A stretch of DNA of 64,000 bases from Pseudomonadota bacterium (GCA_023388965.1 JAEWFF010000021.1:1-64000); one strand, 5' to 3'; shown: positions 8,054-16,478, counted from the first letter of the stretch. Translations and numbers: made by a program. The notes: generated by a model from the letters alone, not told the origin.

Positions 8054-9015
8054 CGGGCTTTCATGTTCTCGACGGCGGATTGCAGACGGTTTTTCAGGAT
8101 GCGGGGCGGCGCGGCCTGCTGGCGGTGGGTGTGCCGCATTCGGGCGCGCTCGATATTTTGAGCTGGCGGCTCGCCAACAGGCTCGTTCACAACGAGGAAG
8201 GAGATGTGGCGCTCGAACTGCGCTCGCCGGGGCCGGTCTTGCGTCTCGACGCGCCGGCCGCGCGGATTGCCCTTACAGGAAGTTCGGCGGGCCTTTCCAT
8301 CGAGCGCGGCGGCGAGGTTCAGGAATGGCCGAGCTGGCGTGCGATCGATCTCGAGGCCGGAGATATCGTGCGCATCGTACCGTTCGCGGATACGGCGGTT
8401 GCTTATCTCGCCGTGCGCGGCGGTTTTGCGGTGCCGGACGTGCTCGGCTCGCGCGCGACATTCCTGCGCGGTGGCTTCGGCGGTATCCATGGCCGCGCCT
8501 TGCAGGCGGGCGATGATCTTTCGCTGGTCAATATTGTGCGGCCGGACGTTCCGTGCCTTGTACTGCTGACGCCGCCGCAATTTATGGCATCGCCCATTCT
8601 GCGCGTCATCGAAGGGCCGCAGGCCGATCATTTCACGGATGCGGCGCGCGCTACATTCCTCGCCGCTCCCTTCACGGTCACGCGCGATCTCGACCGTATG
8701 GGCATTCGTCTGGACGGTCCCGTCCTCGAACATTCCAGAGGGGCGGATATCGTGTCGGACGCGACCGTTCCGGGAGCGATTCAGGTGCCGGGGTCGGGAC
8801 ATCCGATCCTGCTCCTGAACGACTGCCAGACGACCGGCGGCTATCCGAAGATAGCGACCGTCATCTCCGCCGATCTTGCGGCGGCGGGGCGGCTCGTGCC
8901 CGGCGCGCAGATACGATTCCGGAAAGTGAGTCTTGAGGAAGCCGACACCGCACGCGCCGATGCAGCAAAAGCCTGGCAGGCGCTCAGCGCCATGATCGTG
9001 CCGGTCCGGGAATGA
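8050..9015 (+). CDS. pxpC: 5-oxoprolinase subunit C
   Basis: A 321-residue PxpC (KipA/biotin-dependent carboxylase-like) protein. It begins MTGFHVLDGGLQTVFQDAGR and shows GLLAVGVPHSGALD, YLAVRGGFAVPDVLGSRAT, VIEGPQADHF, SDATVPGAIQVPGSGHPILL and NDCQTTGGYPKIATV, all characteristic of the family. The start codon overlaps the pxpB stop by four bases. With PxpA and PxpB it recycles 5-oxoproline, a damage product of glutamine and glutamyl peptides, to glutamate. The gene ends directly against the convergent receiver gene. Confidence 0.93.
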   Translation: MTGFHVLDGGLQTVFQDAGRRGLLAVGVPHSGALDILSWRLANRLVHNEEGDVALELRSPGPVLRLDAPAARIALTGSSAGLSIERGGEVQEWPSWRAIDLEAGDIVRIVPFADTAVAYLAVRGGFAVPDVLGSRATFLRGGFGGIHGRALQAGDDLSLVNIVRPDVPCLVLLTPPQFMASPILRVIEGPQADHFTDAARATFLAAPFTVTRDLDRMGIRLDGPVLEHSRGADIVSDATVPGAIQVPGSGHPILLLNDCQTTGGYPKIATVISADLAAAGRLVPGAQIRFRKVSLEEADTARADAAKAWQALSAMIVPVRE

Positions 9016-9393
9016 TTACGGCAGGTGCGAGAAGACGTTCTCGACCTCGTTGAGGCCGAACGGCTTGCGCAGAAAGGCCAGCGCGCCGGATTCCTCGGCC
9101 TTGAGGAAGGTCTCGCCGTCGCGATGCCCGGTAATGACGACCGTGCGGGCGCCGTATTTCTCGCGGGCTATGCGGGCCACTTTCAGGCCGTCGCCGCCGC
9201 GCGCGAGATGCACATCGGTGACGATGATGTCGATCGGCTCGGTGGCGACGATGTGGAGCGCTTCGGCCTCGTCGCCCACGACGCCCACGACATCGTGGCC
9301 GAGGCGCTCGAAAATGCTTTCGAGGTGAAGCCCCACGATGAACTCGTCCTCGACGATCAGGATGCGCCATTTCGGCTTGTCGTTGTGATACAT
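9016..9393 (-). CDS. Stand-alone response regulator receiver protein
   Basis: A 125-residue CheY-like receiver without an output domain. It has the acidic pocket in ILIVEDEFIVGLHLE, the phospho-acceptor Asp in IIVTDVHLARGGDG and the conserved Lys in FLRKPFGLNEV. It ends immediately after the receiver fold. It resembles the other lone receiver in the window only at family level. No cognate kinase is nearby. Rhizobial genomes carry many such single-domain receivers, and the role of this one cannot be deduced. Confidence 0.85.
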   Translation of the reverse strand: MYHNDKPKWRILIVEDEFIVGLHLESIFERLGHDVVGVVGDEAEALHIVATEPIDIIVTDVHLARGGDGLKVARIAREKYGARTVVITGHRDGETFLKAEESGALAFLRKPFGLNEVENVFSHLP

Positions 9394-9509
9394 GCCTTGG
9401 TCTGCCCGGCCCCTTTTGTGTCCGTTATGGGCATATCAACGGCGCAACAGGGTTTGGGTTCCATGTTTTGTGGCGGGGCATTACGGGCAGCGCTAAACAT
9501 GGTGCCGTC

Positions 9510-10148
9510 ATGGTGAGCGGCAGCGATTCCTCCTCGCATCCCGAAACGATCGGCGTCCTTCTGGCGGGCGGGCTGGCGCGGCGCATGGGCGGTGGCGACA
9601 AGCCGCTGATCAAAATCGGCAATCTGTCCATTCTCGAGCGCGTGAAGGCCGTGCTTGCTCCGCAATGCGCGGGCCTCATCCTGAGCGCCAATGGCGATCC
9701 CGCGCGTTTTGCCTTTACCGGCCTGCCGGTCGTGCCCGATACGGTGCCCGATTTCGCCGGGCCGCTGGCCGGCATCCTCGCTGCATTGGACTGGACGGCG
9801 GAGAACAGGCCGGGTGTGGACTGGGTGGTCAGCGTCGCCACCGACACGCCCTTCCTGCCGGCCGATCTCGTGGCGCGGCTTCATGCGGCGCGGGAAGCAG
9901 CCGAAACGCCTCTCGCGCAGGCCGAAAGCGGCGGGCGCGCCCATCCCGTCAACGCGCTCTGGAAAGTCTCGCTGCGGGATGAATTGCGGGCCTCGCTTGC
10001 GGCCGGAGAGCGCAAGATCGCGGCATGGGCCGCCGGATATGGCGTGGTCAATGCCGTCTGGGGCACCGACCCGGTGGACCCGTTCTTCAACGTCAACACG
10101 CCGCAAGAGGCCGCTGAGGCCGAGCTTCTGCTGGCCGGGCAGAGCTAG
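9510..10148 (+). CDS. mobA: Molybdenum cofactor guanylyltransferase
   Basis: About 212 residues. The nucleotidyltransferase signature VLLAGGLARRMGGGDKPLI (about residues 14-32) is the GTP-binding LAGGxxxRMGGxDK motif of MobA. VATDTPFLPADLV carries the metal-binding Asp, and VDPFFNVNTPQE is the usual C-terminal motif. It attaches GMP to molybdopterin to form the guanine dinucleotide cofactor of DMSO-reductase-type enzymes. I chose the ATG giving MVSGSDSSSH. Upstream in-frame codons lack family similarity. It is convergent with mobB, overlapping it by four bases. Confidence 0.93.
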   Translation: MVSGSDSSSHPETIGVLLAGGLARRMGGGDKPLIKIGNLSILERVKAVLAPQCAGLILSANGDPARFAFTGLPVVPDTVPDFAGPLAGILAALDWTAENRPGVDWVVSVATDTPFLPADLVARLHAAREAAETPLAQAESGGRAHPVNALWKVSLRDELRASLAAGERKIAAWAAGYGVVNAVWGTDPVDPFFNVNTPQEAAEAELLLAGQS

Positions 10149-10666
10149 CCCTTCTTGAGCACGTCCTCGAGCGGAGCGGCCTTGGCGAGCACCATGTCCG
10201 CCACCTCTTTCATGTCGTTGAGATCGATGCAGGGCAGGGGAAGGCCGTCGAGCTTTTCGTCGGCAGCCATGGCCACGATGGCCGGGTCCTCCGGGTGCAG
10301 GAAGGGCTTGCCGTTGGCGCGGCGCCAGATCTCGATCTTGGGATGTGGATCGCGCTTGAAGCCTTCGACGATGACGATATCCACCGGCGCCAGTTTAGCG
10401 AGCAGATCGGCCAGCCCCGGTTCGGGCGCGCCGCGCAATTCGTGCATGAGGGCGAAGCGGTTAGCGCTCGTCACCAGCACTTCCGTCGCGCCCGCATGGC
10501 GGTGGACATATGAGTCCTTGCCCGGTTGATCCACATCGAAATTGTGATGGGCGTGCTTGACGGTCGAGACGCTGAGGCCGCGTCCCGTGAGCTCCGGGAT
10601 CAGCTTTTCGACGAGTGTGGTTTTGCCGGCGCCGCTCCAGCCCGCCAGCCCGAGATAGCGTGTCAT
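10145..10666 (-). CDS. mobB: Molybdopterin-guanine dinucleotide biosynthesis adapter MobB
   Basis: A 173-residue P-loop GTPase. The Walker A motif GWSGAGKTTLVEKLI is at about residues 9-23. TVKHAHHNFDVDQPGKDSYVH-type sequence follows, then VIVEGFKRDPHPKIEIWR, both diagnostic of MobB. It assists MobA in delivering guanine nucleotide for molybdenum cofactor maturation. The usual mobA-mobB operon is rearranged here into a convergent pair with a four-base overlap. It is divergent from the cysJI operon. Confidence 0.93.
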   Translation of the reverse strand: MTRYLGLAGWSGAGKTTLVEKLIPELTGRGLSVSTVKHAHHNFDVDQPGKDSYVHRHAGATEVLVTSANRFALMHELRGAPEPGLADLLAKLAPVDIVIVEGFKRDPHPKIEIWRRANGKPFLHPEDPAIVAMAADEKLDGLPLPCIDLNDMKEVADMVLAKAAPLEDVLKKG

Positions 10667-10724
10667 GAACCTAACCTATTGAGACAAGGCCGTGTCGGCC
10701 AGCGGGGCGGGCCGGATTCCCCGT

Positions 10725-10817
10725 TTGCGCTCCTCTTTTTATCATTATAATTTTGTAGATTACTTTCTAATACGAATATTGTATGTGGTCTCTTCCAACG
10801 AAGAGAGATGCGGTTCC
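10725..10817 (+). promoter_or_regulatory. AT-rich promoter region of cysJI
   Basis: This stretch is strikingly AT-rich compared with its surroundings, running from CTCTTTTTATCATTATAA through TTTCTAATACGAATATTGTAT. The imperfect palindrome ATAC-GAATATT-GTAT may be an operator. GAAGAGAG precedes the ATG as a weak ribosome-binding site. It is the likely sulfur-regulated control region of cysJI, but the regulator cannot be named from sequence alone. Confidence 0.4.
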
Positions 10818-12599
10818 ATGAGTTTTGCGCCGATCCCGAACACGGCCCCTTTCAACGACGACGAGATCGCCCGTCTCAACGAGGTGATGGGGAGTTCCAC
10901 CGCGCTGCAACGCGCCTGGCTGGCCGGTTTTCTGGCAGGCTATGACGCGGGTTCCGGCGCGCTCGCGCAGGCCCAGCCGCATCTGGCGGGAAAAGCGCCG
11001 GCCGCGGCGGTGGCGGCAAAACCGGCAGAGCCGCTGACCATCCTGTTCGCGACCGAGAGCGGCAATTCCGAAAAGCTCGCCGCCGATATGGCCAAGGCCG
11101 CGCGCAAGAAAGGCTTCAAGCCGTCGGTCGTGGATTTCGCCGACGTCAAGCCGGCCGATTACACCAAGGCGAAGAAGCTCGTCGTGATCGCCGCCACATG
11201 GGGCGAGGGCGATCCGCCGGCACGCGCCGTGCGTGCATACGAAGACCTGATGGGCGACAAGGCCCCGAGACTCGACGGGGTCGAATTCGGCGTGCTTGCG
11301 CTCGGCGACACGGCCTATGTCGATTTCTGCGGCATCGGCCGCAAGATCGATGAGCGCCTTGAAGCCCTTGGCGGCAAGCGCGCGGTCGGCCGCGTCGATT
11401 GCGATCTCGATTACCAGACACCGGCCGCGGGGTGGATCGAGAGCACGCTGGACACGATCGCGCCGCAGCAGGCGGAAGCCGGGATCGGCCATATCATCGA
11501 GGTTGATTTCGGTGCGCGCCAGGCGATTGTCGCCGACGAACCGGTCGAGGCCGAGATCGTCGAGCATGTGAATCTCAATTCCTCGCGTTCGGCGAAGGAG
11601 ACGATCCATTTCGCGCTCGGCTTCGAGGAGCCTCTGCACTACGAGCCCGGCGATGCGCTCGACGTCTATCCGCAGAACGATCCGGGCCTTGTCGATGACG
11701 TGATGGCGCTTGCCGGCCACGGCACGAACGTCAATCTGCGCCGGACGCTGATCGAGGATCGCGACATCACGACCCTGTCGCTCAAATCGCTCGAGAACTA
11801 CGCCAATGCGACATCCAACAGGGATGTATGGGCGCTGATCGAAAGCGGGCGCGCACGCGAATGGATTGCGGGCCGCCAGTTTGTCGATCTTCTGGCCGAG
11901 TTCCCCGGCCGCCTGTCGATTGCGCAATTCTACGATGTGACGCGCGCGCTGGCGCCGCGTGCTTATTCCATCGCTTCCTCACGCAAGGAGTTCGAGGACG
12001 AAATCCATCTCCTCGTCTCGGCCGTGCGCTATGAGGCGTTCGGACGGCCGCGCACAGGCGTCGCCTCCGGCTATATCGCCGATCGCGTGGCCAAGGGCGA
12101 CAAGGTGCGGGTGAAGCTGAAGGCGAATAAGCATTTCCGCCTGCCGGAAGCCGACCGCGACATCATCATGGTTGGGCCGGGCACGGGCGTCGCGCCGTTC
12201 CGCGCTTTCGTGCAGGAGCGCCGCGCCATCGAGGCCGGCGGCCGCAACTGGCTGTTCTTCGGCGACCGTCAGTACACGCACGATTTCCTCTACCAGCTTG
12301 ACTGGCAGGAATATCAGGCCGACGGCTATCTGCACCGGATCGATCTCGCCTTCTCGCGCGACACGCCGCAGAAGGTCTATGTGCAGGACAGGATCTGGGA
12401 TCAGCGCAAGGACGTGGTTTCCTGGCTCGAAGGCGGCGCCAAATTCTATGTCTGCGGCGATGCCAAGAACATGGCCAGGGACGTGCGTGCCGCGCTCGTC
12501 AAGAGCTTCGCCGATGTGAAGGCGATTTCCGAAGACAAGGCCGAAGAAACCGTGCGCGCGCTCGAAACCGACAAGCGCTACCTGACGGATGTGTACTGA
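10818..12599 (+). CDS. cysJ: Sulfite reductase flavoprotein alpha component
   Basis: A 593-residue diflavin reductase. Domains in order are an N-terminal helical segment of about 80 residues, a flavodoxin-like FMN domain (ILFATESGNSEKLAADMAKA, then WGEGDPPARA), a FAD domain with RAYSIASSRKEFEDEIHLLV, and an NADPH domain with GPGTGVAPFRAFVQERRA ending KRYLTDVY. It passes electrons from NADPH through FAD and FMN to the CysI hemoprotein for assimilatory sulfite reduction in the cytoplasm. I start at MSFAPIPNTAPFND. Upstream in-frame sequence reads through the promoter. CysI follows after five bases, so the two form an operon. Confidence 0.93.
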   Translation: MSFAPIPNTAPFNDDEIARLNEVMGSSTALQRAWLAGFLAGYDAGSGALAQAQPHLAGKAPAAAVAAKPAEPLTILFATESGNSEKLAADMAKAARKKGFKPSVVDFADVKPADYTKAKKLVVIAATWGEGDPPARAVRAYEDLMGDKAPRLDGVEFGVLALGDTAYVDFCGIGRKIDERLEALGGKRAVGRVDCDLDYQTPAAGWIESTLDTIAPQQAEAGIGHIIEVDFGARQAIVADEPVEAEIVEHVNLNSSRSAKETIHFALGFEEPLHYEPGDALDVYPQNDPGLVDDVMALAGHGTNVNLRRTLIEDRDITTLSLKSLENYANATSNRDVWALIESGRAREWIAGRQFVDLLAEFPGRLSIAQFYDVTRALAPRAYSIASSRKEFEDEIHLLVSAVRYEAFGRPRTGVASGYIADRVAKGDKVRVKLKANKHFRLPEADRDIIMVGPGTGVAPFRAFVQERRAIEAGGRNWLFFGDRQYTHDFLYQLDWQEYQADGYLHRIDLAFSRDTPQKVYVQDRIWDQRKDVVSWLEGGAKFYVCGDAKNMARDVRAALVKSFADVKAISEDKAEETVRALETDKRYLTDVY

Positions 12600-12604
12600 T
12601 CGCC

Positions 12605-14323
12605 ATGACCGACAAACCTCTATCGCGTAACGAACACCTCAAGCGCCAGTCGAACTATCTGCGCGGCACGCTGGCGCAGGAAATCGCGCACGAAATCACC
12701 GGCAGCATCAACGAAGACGACGGCCAGCTGGTCAAATTCCACGGCATGTATCTGCAGGACGACCGCGACCTGCGCGGCGAGCGTTCGCGTAAGAAGCTGG
12801 AAAAGGCGTTCTCGTTCATGATCCGCGCCCGCATCACGGGCGGCGTGCTGACATCCGAGCAATGGCTCGCGCTCGACGAGATTGGCCGCAATTACGGCGG
12901 CAACACGATGCGCCTGACGACGCGCGAGACCTTCCAGTTTCACGGCATCATCAAGACCAGTGTGAAGGCGGCGATCCAGCGCATCAATTCGGTGATGCTG
13001 AACACGATCGCGGCCTGCGGCGACATCAACCGCAATGTGATCTCGGCCACGAACCCCGACCAGTCCGGTGCGCATGCCGAAACCTACCAGTTCGCGAACG
13101 AGGTGATGACGCATTTCCTGCCGCACACCCGCGCCTATCACGAGATCTGGCTCGACGGCGAAAAGATCGTCGGCGGCACGGAGGAGGTCGTCGAGCCGCT
13201 GTACGGGCCGACCTATCTGCCGCGCAAATTCAAGGTGGCGATTGCGGTGCCGCCGCAGAACGACGTGGACGTGTTCGCGCACGATTGCGGCCTGATCGCC
13301 ATTCTCGACGACAACGGACGGGTCGAAGGCTACAATCTCAGCATCGGCGGCGGCATGGGCATGACCCATGGCGACACCAGGACCTATCCGCGCAGCGGCA
13401 CGGTGATCGGCTTCGTGCGCGCGGAAAACGCGCTGAAGGCTGCCGAGGCCGTTATGACCATACAGCGCGACTGGGGCGACCGTTCGAACCGGGCCCATGC
13501 CCGGCTCAAATATACTCTGGACGATCGCGGCGAGGATGCCTGGCGCGAGGAGATCGGCCGGCGGTCGGGTACGCCGCTCGAGGCGGCGCGGCCTTTCGTC
13601 TTTACGGGTATGGGCGATAAATATGGCTGGACCGAAGGCGATGACGGACGCGCGCATCTGACCCTGTTCATTGAGAACGGCCGTGTCAGCGACCTGCCGG
13701 GCGGCCCACAGATCATGAAAGGGCTGCGCGAAATCGCGAAAATTCATGACGGCCAGTTCCGCTGCACCGGAAATCAGAACGTCATCATCGCCAATATCTC
13801 GAAAGAGAACCGCAAGGCGGTCGAGGCGCTGGTCGAGCAATACGGCCTGACCGACAAGGCCGGGCCGCTGCGCCGCAACGCGATGGCGTGCGTGGCGCTG
13901 CCGACCTGCGGGCTGGCGCTTGCGGAAAGTGAACGTTATCTGCCGACGCTCGTTACCGCGCTCGAGGAGCGGCTTGCCGCCCATGGCATTACGGACGACA
14001 TCGTCATCCGCATGACGGGCTGCCCGAACGGCTGCGCGCGGCCCTATCTCGCCGAGATCGGCCTTGTCGGCAAGGGGCCGGGTAAATACAATCTTTATCT
14101 CGGCGCGGCGTTCAACGGCGAGCGCATGTCGAAGCTGTATCTGGAAGACCTCGACCACGATGCGATCATCGCCGCGCTCGATCCGCTGTTTTCGGATTTC
14201 GCCAAGGCACGGCAACCTGCCGAGCACTTCTCGGATTTCGTGATCCGCCGGGGCTATGTGAAGCAGACGTTCAACGGTCTCGACTTCCATTCCGATACGG
14301 GCCCGCTGAAAGCGATCGCCTGA
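12605..14323 (+). CDS. cysI: Sulfite reductase hemoprotein beta component
   Basis: A 572-residue siroheme/4Fe-4S enzyme reducing sulfite to sulfide with six electrons from CysJ. Cluster-binding cysteines are in VALPTCGLALAESE and MTGCPNGCARPYLAE (the C-x5-C ... C-x3-C pattern). LTTRETFQFHGI and the siroheme-contacting CTGNQNVII region are also present. Length is normal for CysI. The sulfide feeds cysteine synthesis. It follows cysJ by five bases, and the cysG, cysH and DUF2849 genes that often accompany rhizobial cysI are not here. Confidence 0.95.
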   Translation: MTDKPLSRNEHLKRQSNYLRGTLAQEIAHEITGSINEDDGQLVKFHGMYLQDDRDLRGERSRKKLEKAFSFMIRARITGGVLTSEQWLALDEIGRNYGGNTMRLTTRETFQFHGIIKTSVKAAIQRINSVMLNTIAACGDINRNVISATNPDQSGAHAETYQFANEVMTHFLPHTRAYHEIWLDGEKIVGGTEEVVEPLYGPTYLPRKFKVAIAVPPQNDVDVFAHDCGLIAILDDNGRVEGYNLSIGGGMGMTHGDTRTYPRSGTVIGFVRAENALKAAEAVMTIQRDWGDRSNRAHARLKYTLDDRGEDAWREEIGRRSGTPLEAARPFVFTGMGDKYGWTEGDDGRAHLTLFIENGRVSDLPGGPQIMKGLREIAKIHDGQFRCTGNQNVIIANISKENRKAVEALVEQYGLTDKAGPLRRNAMACVALPTCGLALAESERYLPTLVTALEERLAAHGITDDIVIRMTGCPNGCARPYLAEIGLVGKGPGKYNLYLGAAFNGERMSKLYLEDLDHDAIIAALDPLFSDFAKARQPAEHFSDFVIRRGYVKQTFNGLDFHSDTGPLKAIA

Positions 14324-14339
14324 AGAATAGGACACAGCC

Positions 14340-14585
14340 GTATATCCCGGAAGCGGCGGAGCCGCTGTCCGGGATCCATACGCTGTGACGGTGCGGTGTG
14401 ATCTCCGGTGTTGCGGCGGTCGTCACCTCTCCCCTTGTGGGAGAGGTCGGCAAGCGGCGAAGCCGCCGCCGGGTGAGGGGTAAGCCTGCGTCACCGGGGT
14501 TGTCGAACCAGACCCCTCACCTCGCTCATGGCCTTGCGGCCATGAGTCGTCCTCTCCCACAAAGGGAGAGGATAGGCACCGTGTG
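14340..14585. repeat. Palindromic repeat cluster (families B and A)
   Basis: A family B palindrome (TATCCCGGAAGCGG, then AGCCGCTGTCCGGGATCC, 14343-14383) is followed by a complete family A inverted pair. The left half, from about 14426, has outer stem CCTCTCCCC/GGGAGAGG and inner stem GGCGAAGCC, ending CGGGTGAGGGG. A spacer of about 32 bases follows. The right half runs from CCCCTCACCTCG through a CTCATGGCC/GGCCATGAG hairpin to CCTCTCCCACAAAGGGAGAGG. It forms the gene-free interval after cysI. Confidence 0.8.
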
Positions 14586-14660
14586 CGATGCTGCGCATCG
14601 CTCCTCACCATGAGGGGGTGGGTGCGTCAAAACGCGCAGGTGCGGCGCAGCGGGGCGGCC

Positions 14661-14700
14661 ACCATCCTTCCGCTGTCGTTCACAAAACGGAAGGAGGTGA
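14661..14700 (+). promoter_or_regulatory. Extended ribosome-binding site with sequestering hairpin
   Basis: AAGGAGGTGATCCAG (14691-14705) is complementary to the last 15 bases of 16S rRNA, far longer than a normal site. CGGAAGG (14688-14694) can pair with CCTTCCG (14666-14672), so the site can be masked by an upstream stem. A second candidate masking strand, CCTCCT, lies inside the downstream small ORF. Confidence 0.7.
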
Positions 14701-14704
14701 TCCA

Positions 14705-14779
14705 GTGTCTCATTGTCTCTCTCGGCGGGTGCTGGTCACCGCGGACTGGAAACTCCTCCTGGAGTGCCGGACCGCGTGA
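14705..14779 (+). CDS. 24-codon small ORF with very strong ribosome-binding site
   Basis: A GTG-started ORF of 24 residues reading MSHCLSRRVLV, then TADWKLLLECRTA. It is preceded by a perfect 15-base match to the 16S rRNA 3' tail and followed by a GC-rich terminator-like hairpin 55 bases downstream, just before the DUF188 gene. The combination of extreme ribosome-binding site and terminator looks like a leader peptide or an independently expressed microprotein. Its own sequence contains ACTCC-TCCT-GGAGT, which can form a local stem or pair with the ribosome-binding site. I cannot assign a function. Conservation across related genomes would decide whether the peptide or the RNA matters. Confidence 0.6.
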   Translation: MSHCLSRRVLVTADWKLLLECRTA

Positions 14780-14834
14780 TTTCCCGCACAAGCGGCGGGG
14801 CGATTTTCCCGGCCGCTACCGCGGATGACAATGG

Positions 14835-14866
14835 AAGGGCCGTTCCCCCGGGAGCGGCCCTTCTTG
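14835..14866 (+). terminator. Intrinsic terminator or attenuator before the DUF188 gene
   Basis: An eight-base-pair stem AAGGGCCG/CGGCCCTT (14835-14862) with a further TCCC/GGGA inner pairing, followed by TTCTTGTATT. It ends 14-18 bases before the ATG of the next gene, so it can act as the terminator of the small ORF unit or as an attenuator for the gene behind it. Confidence 0.6.
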
Positions 14867-14879
14867 TATTGAAGGGCCC

Positions 14880-16478
14880 ATGAGCGAACCGATCATCATT
14901 TTCGTCGATGCCGATGCCTGTCCGGTGAAGGACGAGGTCTACCGCGTCGCAGCGCGCTACGGCCTCAAAGTGTTCGTGGTCGCCAACGGCTTCATCAATG
15001 TGCCGCGGGACGAGCTGATCGAGCGCGTGATCGTGCCGGCGGGGATGGATGTCGCCGACGACTGGATCGCCGAGCGCGCGCGGCCGGGGTCCATCGTCAT
15101 TACAAACGATGTGCCGCTCGCGGATCGCGCGGTGAAGGCGGGTGCCGAAGCCCTCGGCGCCAATGGCCGCGCGTTCACGCCCGAGAGCATCGGCATGGCG
15201 CTGGCGACGCGCAATCTGATGGACGGTTTGCGCTCGGCGGGCGAGACGACACGCGGGCCGAAGCCCTTTACGGCGAAGGACCGGAGCGCGTTTCTTCAGG
15301 CGCTGGATGCGGCGGTGGTGAGGCTGAAGCGGACGGGTTCGGCGGGTAGGGAGAGCGAGTCTGCTTCCGCCGGGCTCCGACTCTCCCTCCCCCTTTGTGG
15401 GGAGGGTGGCCCCGAGCGAAGCGAGGGGTCGGGTGGGGGTATCTGCATCACCCCACCCTCGCTCGTGCTCCGCACGAGTCGATTCCCTCCCCATCAAGGG
15501 GAGGGAGGCCAGCGCATGTTTGTCTGTATTCCCCTGTCCCTCATCCTGAGCCGGGCGGCGAAGCCGTCCGTGTCGAAGGATGGCAGCAGACTGGTTGTAT
15601 ATCCCGGAAGTGGCGGAGCCACTGTCCGGGATCCATACGCCGCAGCGTCAGCGACAGATCGCGAATATTGGGGTATGAACCGCGTGACCGGGCGTATGGG
15701 TCCCGGGCTCCGCTTCGCGGCCCCAGGACATACGAAATCAGTACCGACCGCCCTGCGGGCCCGCATTCCAGCCGAGCTGGCCGGGCGGTGTCGTGCCCTG
15801 CGAGGGATAGGGCTCGTAGGATTGCGGCGCGGGCGCGGTGTAGACGCCAGGCGGGGCATAGACGGGGGCAGGGGCTTCCGGCACCGGCGGCGGAATGGCG
15901 GGGTCGCCGGCCGCGATCATCGTCGTTTCCTGCAAGGCGACCATGTCGCCGATATCGCGCGGCCCCTGCCGTGCGATGCGCACGAGATGGCCCGTATCCT
16001 CGCCCTTCTTCACCTTCTCGTAGAAGGCGTTGCCGCCCTCGATCGAGACATAGCGCATATTGTTGTAGCCCGGCTCATACTTGGCCGTGTGGAAGAATTC
16101 GGCCTTGCCGACCTTGGGATGGCGCGCACCCTTGAGCACGCGGTCGGCGGCGCGGTAGGCGCGCTCCTTGGATTTGCCCTCGGTCATCGCGCGCGTCAGG
16201 ACGCCCGGCGCGAACTGGCGCGGCGCGCCGACGACCTGACAGACCGTCTTGCCGTATTTGCCGCTTTCGTAGCGGTTCATGACGACCGTGCCGACCGCGA
16301 GCATGCCGTGATCGGAGGAGCGGTTGGATTCGAAATACATCGCGCGCGCGAGGCAGTCCTTCGAGGACATGCCTGCGGAGGCGATCTTCGTTCTTGTCTT
16401 GGAAAATGTCTGGCAGCCGGCAAGCGCCAGACCGATCACGGCAAGGGCGGCGGCGGCGCGAATGCGCGGATATGCTGA
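14880..16478 (+). CDS. DUF188/UPF0178 (YaiI/YqxD-like) protein, reading frame extended through repeats
   Basis: Residues 1 to about 150 are a complete YaiI/YqxD domain (PIIIFVDADACPVKDEVYRVA, SIVITNDVPLADRAVKAGAEA, GRAFTPESIGMALATRNLMD, LKRTG), a PIN-like fold of unknown activity. After about position 15345 the frame has no stop. It runs through family A, C and B repeats and then antisense to the SleB-like gene, giving an open frame of 532 codons. Only the first 150 or so residues look like real protein. The native stop seems to have been lost when repeats arrived. Whether the long product is made is doubtful. Confidence 0.75.
   Translation: MSEPIIIFVDADACPVKDEVYRVAARYGLKVFVVANGFINVPRDELIERVIVPAGMDVADDWIAERARPGSIVITNDVPLADRAVKAGAEALGANGRAFTPESIGMALATRNLMDGLRSAGETTRGPKPFTAKDRSAFLQALDAAVVRLKRTGSAGRESESASAGLRLSLPLCGEGGPERSEGSGGGICITPPSLVLRTSRFPPHQGEGGQRMFVCIPLSLILSRAAKPSVSKDGSRLVVYPGSGGATVRDPYAAASATDREYWGMNRVTGRMGPGLRFAAPGHTKSVPTALRARIPAELAGRCRALRGIGLVGLRRGRGVDARRGIDGGRGFRHRRRNGGVAGRDHRRFLQGDHVADIARPLPCDAHEMARILALLHLLVEGVAALDRDIAHIVVARLILGRVEEFGLADLGMARTLEHAVGGAVGALLGFALGHRARQDARRELARRADDLTDRLAVFAAFVAVHDDRADREHAVIGGAVGFEIHRAREAVLRGHACGGDLRSCLGKCLAAGKRQTDHGKGGGGANARIC
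15350..15737. repeat. Composite repeat cluster (A, C and B)
   Basis: A family A inverted pair of the CCCTCCC type (about 15380-15510) has only a short spacer (TATCTGCAT) between its inner ends CGGGTGGGGG and CACCCCACCC. It is followed by a family C unit (CTCATCCTGAGCCGG to GTCGAAGGATGG, 15541-15585) and two family B half-palindromes (15600-15650 and about 15695-15735). It lies inside the extended frame of the DUF188 gene. Confidence 0.8.

Noticed and set aside
12620..14335. 571-codon open frame on the minus strand opposite cysI
   Set aside because: It lies exactly antisense to a strongly conserved gene, has no recognisable motif, and is the expected by-product of high GC content.
14691..14705. 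Fragment of a 16S rRNA gene
   Set aside because: Only 15 bases match (as the complement of the 3' tail), and flanking sequence has no rRNA similarity. An extended ribosome-binding site explains it.
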